Assembly (NCBI GenBank): GCA_963969395.1
Contig: OZ017805.1
Span: 6,758,001 to 6,822,000, forward strand
DNA length: 64,000 nt
Direction of reading: 5' to 3'
From: Pseudoscleropodium purum
Lineage: Eukaryota > Streptophyta > Bryopsida > Hypnales > Brachytheciaceae
Shown here: positions 10,111 through 22,053 of the stretch, in pieces
Numbering within the stretch: the first letter of the stretch is position 1
How the letters are laid out: each line of letters begins with the position of its first letter
The notes under the pieces: model-generated
The model's input: only the letters and a program-made list of their open reading frames with translations
Told to the model about the DNA's origin: nothing
Database searches by the model: none
Position numbers and translations under genes: made by a program

Positions 10111-11455
10111 GAATAGTGCAAATGCATTTGATTTTATAGGCAGATGTTTGTTATTTTGTTAAATATAACTATGAATGAAATGTAGGGAACGCACCTTTAC
10201 TATAAGTTACCTTCATGTCTCATCCTAAGCCTTGTTAATGCATTATTTTACCTTGTCATTTGTATGTATTCTTAGAAATAACATAATGTAGTAAATATTA
10301 TATCTAGAAATTTCCCGATTGTGTGTTTCATTTCTTGTAGCCTCATGAGAAAAATATAGTGAACACCTTCAATATCCGTTACTTTAGAGTTCGAATTGAC
10401 TATATCAAATGACTATATTCACAATGGTCTTCATAGTTTTATGTTCTATTGTTAAATGAGCTTGTAGGGATTTTACACTAGGAGATCTTCAAATCTTTAA
10501 TTTTGTGTGGAAACCCAATATTAATGCTTATGGTTTTTTTAGCTGGAAAAGTTTGGTATTTAGTGGTTTAGGGCAACACTTTAGATTACACTTTATTCAA
10601 AATGTCCTTCATTGGAAAATCTCCTGATGATTCATCTTAGTTATTACATACAAGCACATGCAATTTGGATGTTCAGTCGCAGCAATTAGAATTTTTGTCC
10701 CTTTTTCATGTAATAACATGCTCTATTATCCCCCCTATATCCACTTTTTAAGGAGTTCAAGACTCCAAAAATCCAAATATCGGGGGCTCTCCACATAAAT
10801 TGTACCATGGCATAGTCCAAGATTCCCCCTAAAGTCTAGAAGTAGTTAAGTATGGCATATCAGTTCAAAATTATCAAATGAGTTACTTACTTTGGTGAAT
10901 ACGGAGACCAATTAGATCACAGTGGAAGATCCTCCGATGGAGTGTTAATATACTCAAGCAAGGTATTCAGGATATGACAAAGTGACAATGTTATATCATA
11001 TACTTATAATAAAATTTGAAGGATTGCGGACAATTGAATCACAAAAGGTCAAACATTCAATATAAATTTGGAGATGAATAATGGCTAATATAATATTCCA
11101 TCTGAAATAATGACATAAATTTAAGTTTGTATAAAGAACATCAAGGTTCTTTCATTGCTGAAATAGATCCATTTTTGGTTGTCTATTAATTAATTGTAAA
11201 GATGCAAAATCCAAAAGACTACAATTACAATAGTGATTGTGTGTAAGAAAAATGTATACTATGACTAATTTTATTGTATGTATAATTTGATTATTGTATT
11301 TTGTTTTTGATACAAATATGGACTACTTCCATAATTTCAGTAGATGAGAGAAAAGACAACCTGCACTTTAGCTATGAAGTCACTACCCATGTGCTCCATG
11401 CAAAAAAGGAACACCATAAACATATTCATGTATTCATGAAGATTTTTTATGCTAA
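10111..11455. other. AT-rich spacer with decayed palindromic cores
   Basis: No coding region is seen. Variants of the GGAGATCTCC palindrome lie at about 10305-10322, 10477-10494, 10611-10628 and 10921-10938, each flanked by AT-rich sequence. The stretch separates plus-strand gene remnants on the left from the minus-strand DUF7869-like pseudogene on the right. Confidence 0.5.
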
Positions 11456-11459
11456 TGCA

Positions 11460-14400
11460 TATCACAAATAACAACTCTCAAAAATTAATAGTACAACAAT
11501 CAAATAGGATAGTGTACCTTGAAAATCTAAAAAACAAATACACTTACTGGATGTAGAATGCATTGTGAGATTGTACAATACATGTGCCGACTTGTTGAAT
11601 GCAATGTAGGATCTCACCATGGCAATGATGACTTGCATAATTCCTTGAGAGATTTCAAGGTGGAAGTGGCTATTCTGGAATAGGCAATCAATCATAGATC
11701 CACCATGTTTGTCTAATTCGAATTTGCTAAGGTAGCCTCCCTATTCTTTTTAGGAATTGATTGTGGCTTTGGATCCATTATCCTAGACCAATTTGCAAAT
11801 ACTACATAAGTTGCATCCACCCAAGTGGAAAAATTATTTTCAACAACCTATTTATTGTACCAACAATTCTAGTACCTCAATTCCATCATACTTTTGAAGT
11901 TATCCAATCTCTTGTATTGAAGCAAGAACTTCTTGTTATTCACATCTCCTACTAATCTATATACAATAGACAATGCTCTTCCTTGCCAAACAGCACACGT
12001 TTTTGAGACTTCAGGTTTGAAAAGTATTCATGAGCCTAGTCATATGTTCAGCCAAGGATTGAAGTATTCCCTTTGCGCTTCATTTGTGAGGCGCTAGTAA
12101 GACTCTAGCTCCTCTTCTTCCTCCAAAATCACATCCATGGGATTGATCGTCGATCCTAGGTGAGGGACTCTATTTTGGGGCCTCCTCCAATTGTGTAGTC
12201 ACTAGGAACCTTCCACCAACTCCAAAAGACACACAAGTAGTAGTTCCTTCAGCTCATTTAACGCCTGCTTCTAGTAATCCACGTATAGACTAAAAGTAGT
12301 TGCAAATCCCTTGCATTTTGACGTACTATTTTGCCAGTACTAAATGTATTTTTTTGAGTCCTACCATCATTAAAATCCTTGTTCATAGTACCTCTAAGCG
12401 CCATTTTCCTTAAATTTTTTGTATTTTCACTTGATATGGGAACCTTGTTGCCCTACATGGGATTAAGAGGAACAAGTTGAAAATAGCCATAAGGAAGCAT
12501 CAATGGATCATTGCAAAAAACACTAAGCGTTTTAGATAGCGTTTTTTTAAAAACTATGCTTTTATTGCAAAATACTGTCAATGCTATATAGTGGAACATC
12601 TTAGCCATTGATTAGAAAAATTGATGACTAAGAGTATTGTTAGACTACATTAGAGGATTTCTAGGGGGTTGGGAAGGTTGTTTCAAGCATGTTTCTCTAA
12701 CTTTTCTCCCATTGTTTTTGTTGTTAGTTTTTGTTTTTTTTAATTTAAAATAAAATGAAACTTAGGATGGAAAGAAAAGCAAAAAAAAAATGAAATTTTT
12801 TTCAAAATTTTTTTTAGTGACGTAGCACTTACCATGCCACATCAAGCAGCAACTGCGAGGTTGTTTCCTCGATGCTGGTAGCTCGGGGAACTTGCAGCCT
12901 TCAAAACTTGCTAAAAATCCTTTAATGCTAGTAAATACTAAAATAGTAGTATGGAAAAAAAGGCAAATTGTCATAGAAAATAGAAACAATGAGGTATAAA
13001 TTAATACTAAATAGGAAACCATGAATTAAATAACTAAAAATTGATCATTTGAGAGGACTTGATGATGATTAAATTTCACCAAAAAATATAATCTATAGAA
13101 AATCATGAATAAAAAAAACTAAAAACTAACTATTTGAGATGACTTGATGGAGATCAAATTTCACCAATAAATGAAATTGATACTATATTCAATGTTCAGA
13201 ACTTGCAAAGGAATTCTATTGGCATGGACCTAGAGGACATAATATAATTTCTTTATAGATGACTTTTAGTAAGCATATGCCAACCTATTGTGGATATAGA
13301 CTACTAAAAATTTCAATCCTAAATCATTTAATTTGGATACTCTAAATGTAGTGAAAACCCTTGAACCTTATAGTGTGACAAATTAACAAAATTAAAGTTG
13401 AAGTATAAAATGATTTTTTTTAATTTCTAAAAAATAAAAGATTTGATTACCATCAAGTTAGAGATCTTCTATAAAAATTTCAAGTTCTTAGGATTTAGAA
13501 TTCAAAACTTATATTAGAAGACAAGAATTTTACTCCAATTGTGATGCAAAATAGGACCAATGTTTTTTGTAATGACCCTAGTCAACCATTGCCATCCCTC
13601 TTCCAAAGGTATTGAAAAGGTTTTTTTGACAACAACCACTTTAAATCAATTGTTGACCTTTTGAAATTTATGATGGGAAATCCATCAATATCCATGTAGA
13701 ACTTGAACAACTACATCTTCTCGAATCAAATTAATCTTTCTAAGCCTTTGGTTTGGTAATCATGTACAAACGACTTGAAATTTGCCACCTTTTATATGAT
13801 TTTTGGCATACATGACAATTTTTGGGATTACATGAAGGCTTTTATAAGGTCAACGATGACAATAGTGTTTTTGGTCTTCAAGATCTTGGAGAATTGGTTG
13901 AAATATGCATTGATGTCCTTGTGAGTGTGTTTGACTAGTACAAATCCATTTGAATTTCCTTAAAGACACTTTGTGTAGTGAAAAACTACAGGAGCACTAG
14001 TAGATATTTGTTCTTATTATCATTTGTAGAGTTGTCAAGTTGAAGATATAATTTTTCAAGAAGAGGGATATTTTAGATCTGAGCTCTTGGTTCATTGAGG
14101 ATTAGACTGTCCAATAGTAAGAAGCTTGGCAACTAAATTAATAAATCCATTGCTTTATAAACTCCAAGTACTCGGGGCTTCCTTTGGAGATGTTAGGATA
14201 AACAATTGTAGATCATCACATATGATACATTTTACAAAGGAATTTCTCAAATAGGTTTAATAGACACATTATTGAAGTGCTCTTCCTTGAGTCTACTAAT
14301 AGTTGACTAGCTAATGGACAGTAGACCATAGTCTAAATTCAACTACACATCTACAACTATTACATTGAGCATTAGTTTGAAAAAAAAGAAAAAGAATCAA

Positions 14401-15450
14401 AATGACAAGCAATGCTCCAAAAGAATGATCATGCAACTGCATGATCATTTGACCATATGATCATTCGTCTTGGCAAAAGATCTCACAATCAATAAATACA
14501 ATCATTTGAAACTAGGAGCACTACTTCGTTGGCATCCACTTTGACTTGTTTCTCATTTCTTCCTATAGACAAAATTTTAAAAGTATCTACTCACTCATTC
14601 TTGATATTGTGAATTTGGTGAGGCATTTGATTGGCATTCTTATCTATGATAGCTTTTATGGTCCGAGTTGCTTGAGTTTGAATCCTATGGTGCTTAATTC
14701 CTTTGTTTTCATGTGTCCTTGAAATGATGCAGTCCTTGTATACCTCAATGTAATTGTGGTATGTGGACTTTGTGATGTCATGAATTATGTACCACATCAT
14801 GCCACAAACTTCTACTTTCTATAGTGTGATGAGTTTCCGCTTCCAATCCCTATTCAAGTCGTAAAGTTGTCTTCCTACTAGAATCCCATATTTGCAATGG
14901 TCTTCAAACGACTTCATGTAGTAATTCTGCCTTACCAACAGTGCGAACTACTAGTTAAAATGTTGGCAACATAAATACTTGTAGCACTTTGTTGAGCTAA
15001 CTTTCAAATCTCTCCAACTATGGATTTGACGGCATATTATGAATCTTTATTGTTTATACTAGGTTTATAAACTTCAAAGCATTATGGTGCTTTTATTCTT
15101 CTGTTGAGATAAGAAATAGGATTGTCAATATTGGAAATGGTGGAAAAATGATCCATAATCTCTTTCAAAAAATGACTATTCGGAAACTAGCACTTAGACA
15201 TTGGCCACTTATCGTGAGACATTATGGCTTTATGTTATCCACAAAAACATCGGCTACTATCACACCTATGAATCCCTCACTAAGTGTTTCATCTTGGAAA
15301 TGATCTTTTGGCCTTCAACAAATTATACGACCCAAGAAAACAAAGAGTCCTCCGATGTCCTTTTGATGCACATCAAGTCCAAACTAGACTCCTTGACAAA
15401 TATATAGATATGGATCTATTGAAAGATAGCCCAATGCTCTTTCAATGCTA
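11460..15450 (-). pseudogene. DUF7869-like pseudogene (copy 1)
   Basis: On the minus strand a long decayed protein can be followed in order. It runs from a segment near 15390-15200, through FEDHCKYGILVGRQLYD (about 14900), THENKGIKHHRIQTQ (14720) and DKNANQMPHQIHNIKN, to the core NSTNDNKNKYL (14040-14000) and a degraded HT-D-D motif near 13920, where DUF7869 proteins read VGHTHEDID. It continues after a 1.07-kb insertion to a C-terminal part at 12480-11540. Every block has a counterpart in the plus-strand copy at 54.4-61.1 kb, in the same order. DUF7869 proteins are often transposon-associated, with unproven activity. Stops and frameshifts are frequent, so this copy cannot be functional. Naming the domain is from memory of the motif. 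Confidence 0.6.
12509..13574. mobile_element. 1.07-kb insertion with short inverted ends
   Basis: The two DUF7869-like copies align on both sides of this block, but the plus-strand copy lacks it. The ends are inverted: CATTGCAAAAAACACT at 12509 against AATGTTTTTTGTAATG ending at 13574, 16 bp with two mismatches. Extending outward gives GGATC/GGGTC. A clear target duplication is not visible; at best TTGA(C/T) is shared. No transposase is encoded. Most likely this is a non-autonomous DNA transposon that inserted into this copy after the two copies separated. Confidence 0.5.
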
Positions 15451-16270
15451 GTGGCTTTCAACATAATGACATTCTCTTGAACATCTTTCAATGTCCTCAC
15501 ATTCGTCTGTTATGGGAAGCATTTTAAATCCTGAAATTCTAATTTGATAAAATAAGGCCGCACTAAATGTAAATCTAAGGCTCCAAAAATATAGGCACAC
15601 AAAGCTACTTGCCCAAGAAATGAACATCCTTAAAAATTCTTTCTCCAACATCATTAAATCCATGTGCAAACAACCTAATCCAATTACCATTCATGAATAG
15701 ATTGGTTTTTGTGTTGGACTCTTGTGATTCATCACCCACATGTATTCTTATTACATTATGGACCAATTGCATCAGCAATTGTTTTACAAAATGAATCCAT
15801 TCTGAGAATAAAATTTGTCAAAACTCTAATTAGAAATTTAGAAGATCTATGAAACTTGCAAAAATCATCAATGCAAGGAGTTAGGCAAGTAAAGAAAAGA
15901 CTGCCCCATTTATGACCAAACAACATAACAATATGTCTTTATTATTGTCAAACCTACTGAGGTAACATGTTCCATAGACTTTTGGACAACATAATCATCA
16001 TAAAAAGTTTCAAAAGGCTTCATAATCATATGACTACACAACATCAAAAAGTGCATTCTAAAATGATCACCAACAAGTTTGTAAGTCCCAAAGTAATCGT
16101 ACAATCTCATAATTCTTGTGTAGAATCAACATGATAGATAAACATGCAACAACAAGTGAGGCGCATTTATTTGTACAAGCAAGATCACTATCATGGGGTA
16201 GGCAATTGTGGGATTGCACAACACTTCTATTCCAAGATCATTTCAACTAAAAAACGTGGGATAGCAAGAT
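15451..16270. other. spacer upstream of DUF7869-like copy 1
   Basis: Two modest minus-strand frames (15448-15690 and 15910-16110) read like protein, for example DYFGTYKLVGDHFRMHFLM. They may be the 5' exons of the neighbouring DUF7869-like pseudogene, but I cannot align them convincingly with the other copy. The stretch ends at the giant LTR starting at 16271. Confidence 0.3.
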
Positions 16271-19200
16271 TGTGGGAGTACGGAAACTCAAACTGGATAA
16301 ATTAGTCTAGAATTAGGTTAGATAGACTTGCAAATTTTTTTTTTTTTTGGTAACCCCTAGAGATTTTTGCTACACTACGACTATGATAGAAATAGTTAGT
16401 TTTCGGATTGCTAAAACCATTAGTAACGTTATGGAAACAAATCCGATACAGATTTGGGGTCTAGAAAAGTACTGGATTCCTAAAACCTACATTCTAGACT
16501 TCTGGTCTAGGAAACTAGAAGACCGTTAGGGGAACGGTCTTCTACTCGTTCTCCACTATGAACTGTCGGCCGCGTGTCGGGTACTTATATCCACCGCCAC
16601 TTCTGTTTCTCTTCTTCTCTACTTACTGAACTTTGTGAACGTATAGTTGAGAGAAAGAGTGGTGAGTTAGCGATTGAGATAGGAAGAGAACAGATAGATC
16701 AATACTAGAATAGGTTATCAGTTGTCGGTGATTCATGGTGGCAACTGTTGATCGAGTTGCATGAAAGTCTGAAGTTGTAGCCCGAATGGTTTGTCTGGTT
16801 TTCCTTCCAATCTAGCTCACTGAGTTTAGTTAAAAGAGGATCTCATGTGTATTGAGTGTGTCGGATTGTTAGATAGGCCTTGGAGCATGAAGAATGAGGA
16901 GATGATCTAGAAACTCATTTATGAAGTTCCAAACCAGTACGAGTTGACAATGAGAAGTCGACCCGTAGCTTGGATGGAAGACATTTGGGCAGATGTCTAT
17001 TTGTTTAAAAAAAATGGACTCAGACTAGTCGGAAGAGCGGATAAGTATGTGGCCGGAAAGTATCGGAGTCAAGCCCACTCAAAAGGACGGTTTTGCCATC
17101 AATGACTATAAGAATGAGAGGCATAGATGGGTACTAAATTTTTTTAATTCTGATCTTGTATTTGGAAAAGCCTACACGGATTACAGTCACGGTGGCTAAC
17201 ACCATTTTTGGGGCTTTCGAGGACCAGATTGTCCATTGGAGGAGAGTCATTCAAGGAGTAGTAGGCAAGCTAACAAAGCACGTAGGCCGGGTGAAACATA
17301 GTCCTATCACCTTGTATCTGTTGCATCTCTAGCACCACAAGAAGGTCTTGAGTGTAGAGGAGATGATTCAGTACAACATCATAATCAAGATCCTCAATTA
17401 CGACCTCATTGATGAGTTGGGGAAGGAAGAGAAGGAATCCGAAGAAGAGCAACCAAAAGAGGAAGAAGAAGCAATGGACCAAAAACAAAGGAAGTGTACA
17501 TATTTGGTTGCACGGGGGAAGGCGCTAATACTGGAACAGAAGGAATCGATTCTAGATCCGAAACATCCCTAAGAATTGGAGTTCTTCAAAGCCGGAATCT
17601 AGTAGATGTAGTAGGCCAAACCGATGTATAGCAACCTCAAGGATCAAAGTGCTCTTTATCATAAGCAAACTCAAGGTAGATCCGAACCAAATTTTGGAAG
17701 AGATCTGGAAATGTCCGAATCCAAGAGAGTTTTGACAGAAGGAAGAAGAGATCCGGAAGTTGAAGGAAGAAAAGGATAGCTTCAAGTCCCAATTGAAGTG
17801 GACGAAGGGGGAGCTGAATGCAGCGAGACGAAAAGAGACACAGGCTCTTTGACTCATCCACGACCTCAAGGAACTCGTCATGGTTCTAGAACATAGGTTG
17901 TTCCGAGTTGACTTCTACAGTGCCTAGTTGGAGAAGAAAAGATACATGACCGGATCTAAGATGGTAAAGATCCTAGTCGACTTCGAAGCCTGGATGGGGA
18001 TTATTTTGAAGGACATACGGAAGTTGTTGGGATACTTGGATTCAAAACGGGCCATTGACTTTAAAAGGGTTTCTGGAAGTTCCCAAGAGCATATTCTGGG
18101 ATATTTTGGTTTAATAGATTTCGATCCTGCAAGCTTCTAGTGGTTCAATTCAGCCACAATCAGAGGGACCAAAGTCTATCTTCACTCCAGTTACGAGACC
18201 ATTAGACAATCATACACGGACTCCATCGGGACTAATGGTACCAGAGCCAGAGAAAGGATAAGTGAGAAGTCTATTCCGACAGTGCAAGAAATTTCCGCCC
18301 CAATTTCTCTACCACCTAAGAAAATCATGGCCGGAAAGTTCATAGTACCCGGATTAGCTATTCATAGCAACCTCAACGCACAGATTGGAGTAATAACAAA
18401 TCCGGCATGGTCTCATCCACAAGATTTCTCCCATATGCAGCAGTCGACACTAAAGTAAAATTGTGATGAAATTGAATTGAATGAGTTGCCACAAGCCAAA
18501 GATCTGAAGATTGAGGAGTTAGAAGAAGAGGTGCTGAAGCCCGAATCCAAGGAAGAGACAGAATCGGAAGACTCACCTCCTAAGGTTTCACATAAGCCTC
18601 AAACCTAGTCATTAACAAAGAGTACACCAGTGAAGGCTTCAATAAAGACTCCAAGTAGTCAAAGCAGGAGCAGCTCAAAGAAGGCACGGTGGGTAGATAG
18701 AGCGCACGTAGTTAGGTAGGATTTTCATTTTGGAACGGGATTTCCAAGCATGAGCTCGAATTCCGGATTGTTTTAGGAGTTCCAAATTTGTAGGGACAGT
18801 TGAGTTGTGAATGGTCCAGATATCCTAGGTTGTTCACTAATTGGTTGTATTGATTTTCGAGGTGCCTTTATGGCTTTTTAGGTGTTGACTTTGGTTTTAA
18901 TTTTAGTATTTAAGGGTGGGCAAGTTTGTTGCTCTATCATTCCATCCTAGCAATTATTTTGTTGTATTCCATTCCTTTCTTTAATTTGAGTTACTTGGTG
19001 AACATTTTGGCTTCAACCGTGTATTCAGATTGTGTTGGTTTGTTACTTGGAGTGTTGAGATGTGAGAAGGACGGGTGAGGAGGAATCTAGATTTGGATAA
19101 CTAGATCGAATTTAGGGAGTGTTATTGTAATGTTGTTAGACACGAGATGAAAGAACTACGCGTGGTGCCTTTGAACTTCCAAAACAGTAATTCGGTTTCT

Positions 19201-19730
19201 AGTAAAGATTGGTGTGAGTGCAAATCCAAAATTGAAAACAATTATGTATGGAGATTAGTGACCGTCAAAGGAAACTCCCACTCACTGGAAGGTCTACCAA
19301 CCTTGGGATCCGTCTTACACTTGGAGAGATTACCCCCCTTATCAATTCTGGATGCCTCAAATTTGTCATTGTAGTAAGGAGGAGTGAATACAGTCCTGAG
19401 TGACCTGCATTCTAGATCAGCCATCCGGAATGTTTTGAGGATTCGGATCTACCTTTTGTACTACAACACCTTGAGTACTTGGATGTTTGTTTGTTTTTGC
19501 CTGTGTAGTAAATAGAGAAAGAGTGGTGAAGTTCCTACCCCTCAAAAGATTAAGAGTGGACCTTCTGATGGTAAAACAGAGGAATTGAAAACTAGTGTAT
19601 TGAGAGAAGTAACTAGAAACCAAGTGATACCAAATCCAGACTGGAATCCAGATAATAGTTGATTTTGGAAAAAGAGCGAAAGAGAGTAATCGGAAAAAGA
19701 GAACAATCTAGATACTAAAGTTTGGAAATA
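16271..19730 (+). mobile_element. giant LTR copy A (3' end truncated)
   Basis: The block starts with TGTGGGAGTACGGAAACTC and runs colinear with the three complete giant LTRs in this window (36675-43795 with a nested insert, 38789-42345, 55485-59054). It stops at about 19730, roughly 110 bp short of the family's 3' end. At 16581-16590 it has GTACTTATAT, aligned with the TATA-like box found about 310 bp from the 5' end in the other copies. The 5-bp left flank is AAGAT; with the right end lost, a target duplication cannot be tested. Confidence 0.75.
16735..18700 (+). pseudogene. LTR-encoded ORF, copy A (decayed)
   Basis: The reading frame starts at an ATG (16735) shared in position by all copies of the LTR and ends near 18700 after a KKAR-type basic tail, about 655 codons in the family. 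Its order is an N-terminal globular region (AWMEDIWADV, later YLEKPTRITVTVANTIFG in another frame), a segment KHSPITLYLLHL, an E/K-rich acidic linker at 17400-17500, a coiled-coil-like stretch (17690-17860), a MVKILVDFEAWMGIILKD helix region (17958-18010), a Pro/Ser-rich region and a second acidic stretch. No known domain is recognised with confidence. Many in-frame stops and frameshifts show this copy is dead. Confidence 0.6.
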
Positions 19731-19776
19731 CATAACCATATTTTTATGTCAACAAATATGTTATATTTTTATACCC

Positions 19777-19859
19777 AAAAAAACAAACCGATATTTTAAT
19801 GTCAACAATGATGTTATATTGGACATCATTGTTGATATAAAAATATCGGTTTGTTTTTT
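19777..19859. repeat. near-perfect hairpin (37-bp arms, 8-bp loop)
   Basis: The left arm, 19777-19814, contains AACAAACCGATATTTTAATG and ends CAACAATGATGT. The right arm, 19823-19859, is its reverse complement with two mismatches. The 8-bp loop is TATATTGG. It lies exactly where giant LTR copy A loses its 3' end. It could be a foldback MITE or a small-RNA precursor; the sequence alone does not decide. Confidence 0.85.
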
Positions 19860-20179
19860 CAATGTCATCTAAAATCTATTCTTTTTGACATCAATAAATT
19901 TTGGTTTCTTATAATGTAAGATCCTCAATACAAAATTAGGGCCTTTCAAACTTCCTAACTAATATCAATGGAAATTGGAAGGTGTCCTACCCCTTTTTCT
20001 AACTCTACTATGGATAGGATAGTTTTTGTCTTTTCTAAGTGATCAGAATTACTATGATCCAATTTCGGAATAGTACTACCGGATTTGGTTTTCATTCTTC
20101 CTCTCCGTTTTCTATTCCTACTTCTATTGTCTCAATTCTCAATAGAACTCTGGGTTACTGTTCTATGAACAAATTCCTC

Positions 20180-21860
20180 TAAAGCTTTTGGAAGTTCCAC
20201 CCCTAGTTGTCATTTCCTCGAATTTTCAATTCCGGCCGTGGACCTATAATTGAGCGTGGTTTGATCTCTCAATGGAACTTCTACATGCTTGTAAAGAATG
20301 CGGACCTATTGTGGTTTCGAACACTCTCCACTCCCATGCCCATATTCTTGACAATTTTGACAAGGTAAAGCTAGAGGTGTACCTTGCCCAAGTCCTTTAT
20401 GGGGACAATTGTTGGCATAATGCTAAGGGCTGCCATATAGAAAACAACACCTGGGCAGGAGTCTAGAGGGAGGATAGTTACCTTGGCTAGATCTGGCCAT
20501 TTCGAAATGTTGAGGTACGTTTGTCCAGATCAACTACTAGAGTATCCTTCCTCTTCCATATCCTGCCTAGATTTGGAATACTAGAGTCACTTGTTCTTTA
20601 TAATCTTCTGTGTCCGGAAGGGTGTAGTACACTCCCTGCTCATCTACAAAGTGGATCTGCTTCAATGGTCCTTGGTTGCATTCGCTTGCATAATGGCCAA
20701 GTCTTGTGCACCTTGAACACTAAACGTTGATCCGCATTGTGGGCACAATCCGCCTCAGTGCTCTATTATTTGCTAAGTGTACTTGGATTGCGGCCAAGGA
20801 TTCTTGAACCTTCTATATGAATTTCTTGAAGTCCTCATCTTTCAACTTTACTTTGATTGTCTTCCGGCCGGCCCTCTTGTTCTTGCTATGCGTAGCTCTC
20901 CTATTGCTAGAAGCTTCCGCCTCGCTCTCAGAGCTATCCATCTCAATGGTGGACGGATCCGTTCCGGTTTCAGAACTTGGAGATTCGTAGGCAGAAAATT
21001 TCCATCTGCATCTCTCCTTCTTCTCGTATTTCTTACTTCGTCCTCTTTCCATCTTCTCACTCTTTTTGATGGATCTTCTCAATGATTGGATCGAGTTTTC
21101 GTAATTTTGCACGGATTCTATAGCTTCCCGTAATGTCATGGGTCTAGACTAGCGAATCTGAAAAACCATCTCCTTCGGAAACCCTGCCACATACCACTCC
21201 ACTTGTATACTCGGAGCTATGTCCGTGGTTAGCTTTTTTATGAAGCCCTTCACTCTCTAGCCATACTTCTCCACTAATTTGTTGGAACGCATGGACACTT
21301 TGCTAAACCTTTGCAAAGCTCTAGCTTCTCCTCCGACTTTCCAGAATGTTAGGAAAAATAGTTTTGTACACTCTTCCTAGTCACGTCGGATAGGATCTAG
21401 AACATCTTGGTACCATCTCAATGCTATATCTTTTAGTAATCTTTGGAAGATCTTTTGTCTACAGACATGGTCTTTTTGATTCACTACAACAATGGCTTCA
21501 AATTTACCTAGCCAATCATCTACATCCTTACTGCCATTTTTTCAAAAATTACTATATCTGAGACAGGTGGTAGTCACCATGATCTCTGCTTCATCAGAGG
21601 ATTGTTCCTCTTCAGAAGTTATAGAATCGGGTTCCCTCTCAGGTTCAACTCTCTTCTCTTCAAGCTAATCACTAAGTTCCGGATAAGCAAGATGTTCTAA
21701 ACTAACTTCTGGTTTGACACCTTGATTTAGTATAACAACTAAATCTTCTTTTGATCCAGAGGTTGGAATTTCGTGTGCTATAGTTTTTCTACAAGTGTCT
21801 TCTAATCTCAGAGGTTGATGTCCGACTAGAATCCGTCTTTGCTATCTATTGATGAAGTAC
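20180..21860 (-). pseudogene. gag: Ty3/gypsy-type gag remnant
   Basis: On the minus strand a protein-like frame runs from about 21860 down to 20180. It begins with an acidic segment (EEEQSSDEAE), followed by DVDDWLGKFEAIVVVNQKD, IFQRLLKDIALRWYQDV, a VEKYG...RVKGFIKKL segment and GFPKEMVFQIR...SRPMTLREA. This order is typical of the retrotransposon gag (capsid) domain of plant gypsy elements. A basic Arg/Lys and Ser-rich stretch follows at 21080-20850. Near 20440-20330 a zinc-knuckle-like run has CCFLYG...HYANNCPHK and CQNCQEYGHGSGEC. Several TAG stops replace Trp or Gln. No protease or reverse transcriptase follows before the truncation at about 19.9-20.0 kb. Confidence 0.75.
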
Positions 21861-22031
21861 AAGTGTGAAATTATGTCGAGTTCTACTTCATTGATACTTA
21901 GTTGTAATTCCACAGTTGTAACTTTTACACATTATCTCCTCAAAAGGAAAATTTCTGAGAATAGATTTAATTCTAAACTCCAGGCTACAACCTCCGGATC
22001 TTCTCTGAAGTCTCTGAAAACGCTATTAGCA

Positions 22032-22050
22032 TTCCTAGCAGAGGCACCAA
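22032..22050 (-). other. primer-binding site next to giant LTR
   Basis: Reading the minus strand, the LTR ends GCACGTGCGACA at 22054. After CTT comes TTGGTGCCTCTGCTAGGAA (22050-22032). A TGG start complementary to a tRNA CCA end, immediately inside the LTR and upstream of gag, is the expected layout of a retrotransposon primer-binding site. This is what identifies the 3.56-kb repeats as LTRs. The exact tRNA is not determined. Confidence 0.65.
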
Positions 22051-22053
22051 AAG

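Noticed and set aside
20521..21085. Plus-strand frames at 20521-20730 and 20777-21085
   Set aside because: Antisense to the gypsy gag on the minus strand, which has capsid and zinc-knuckle signatures.
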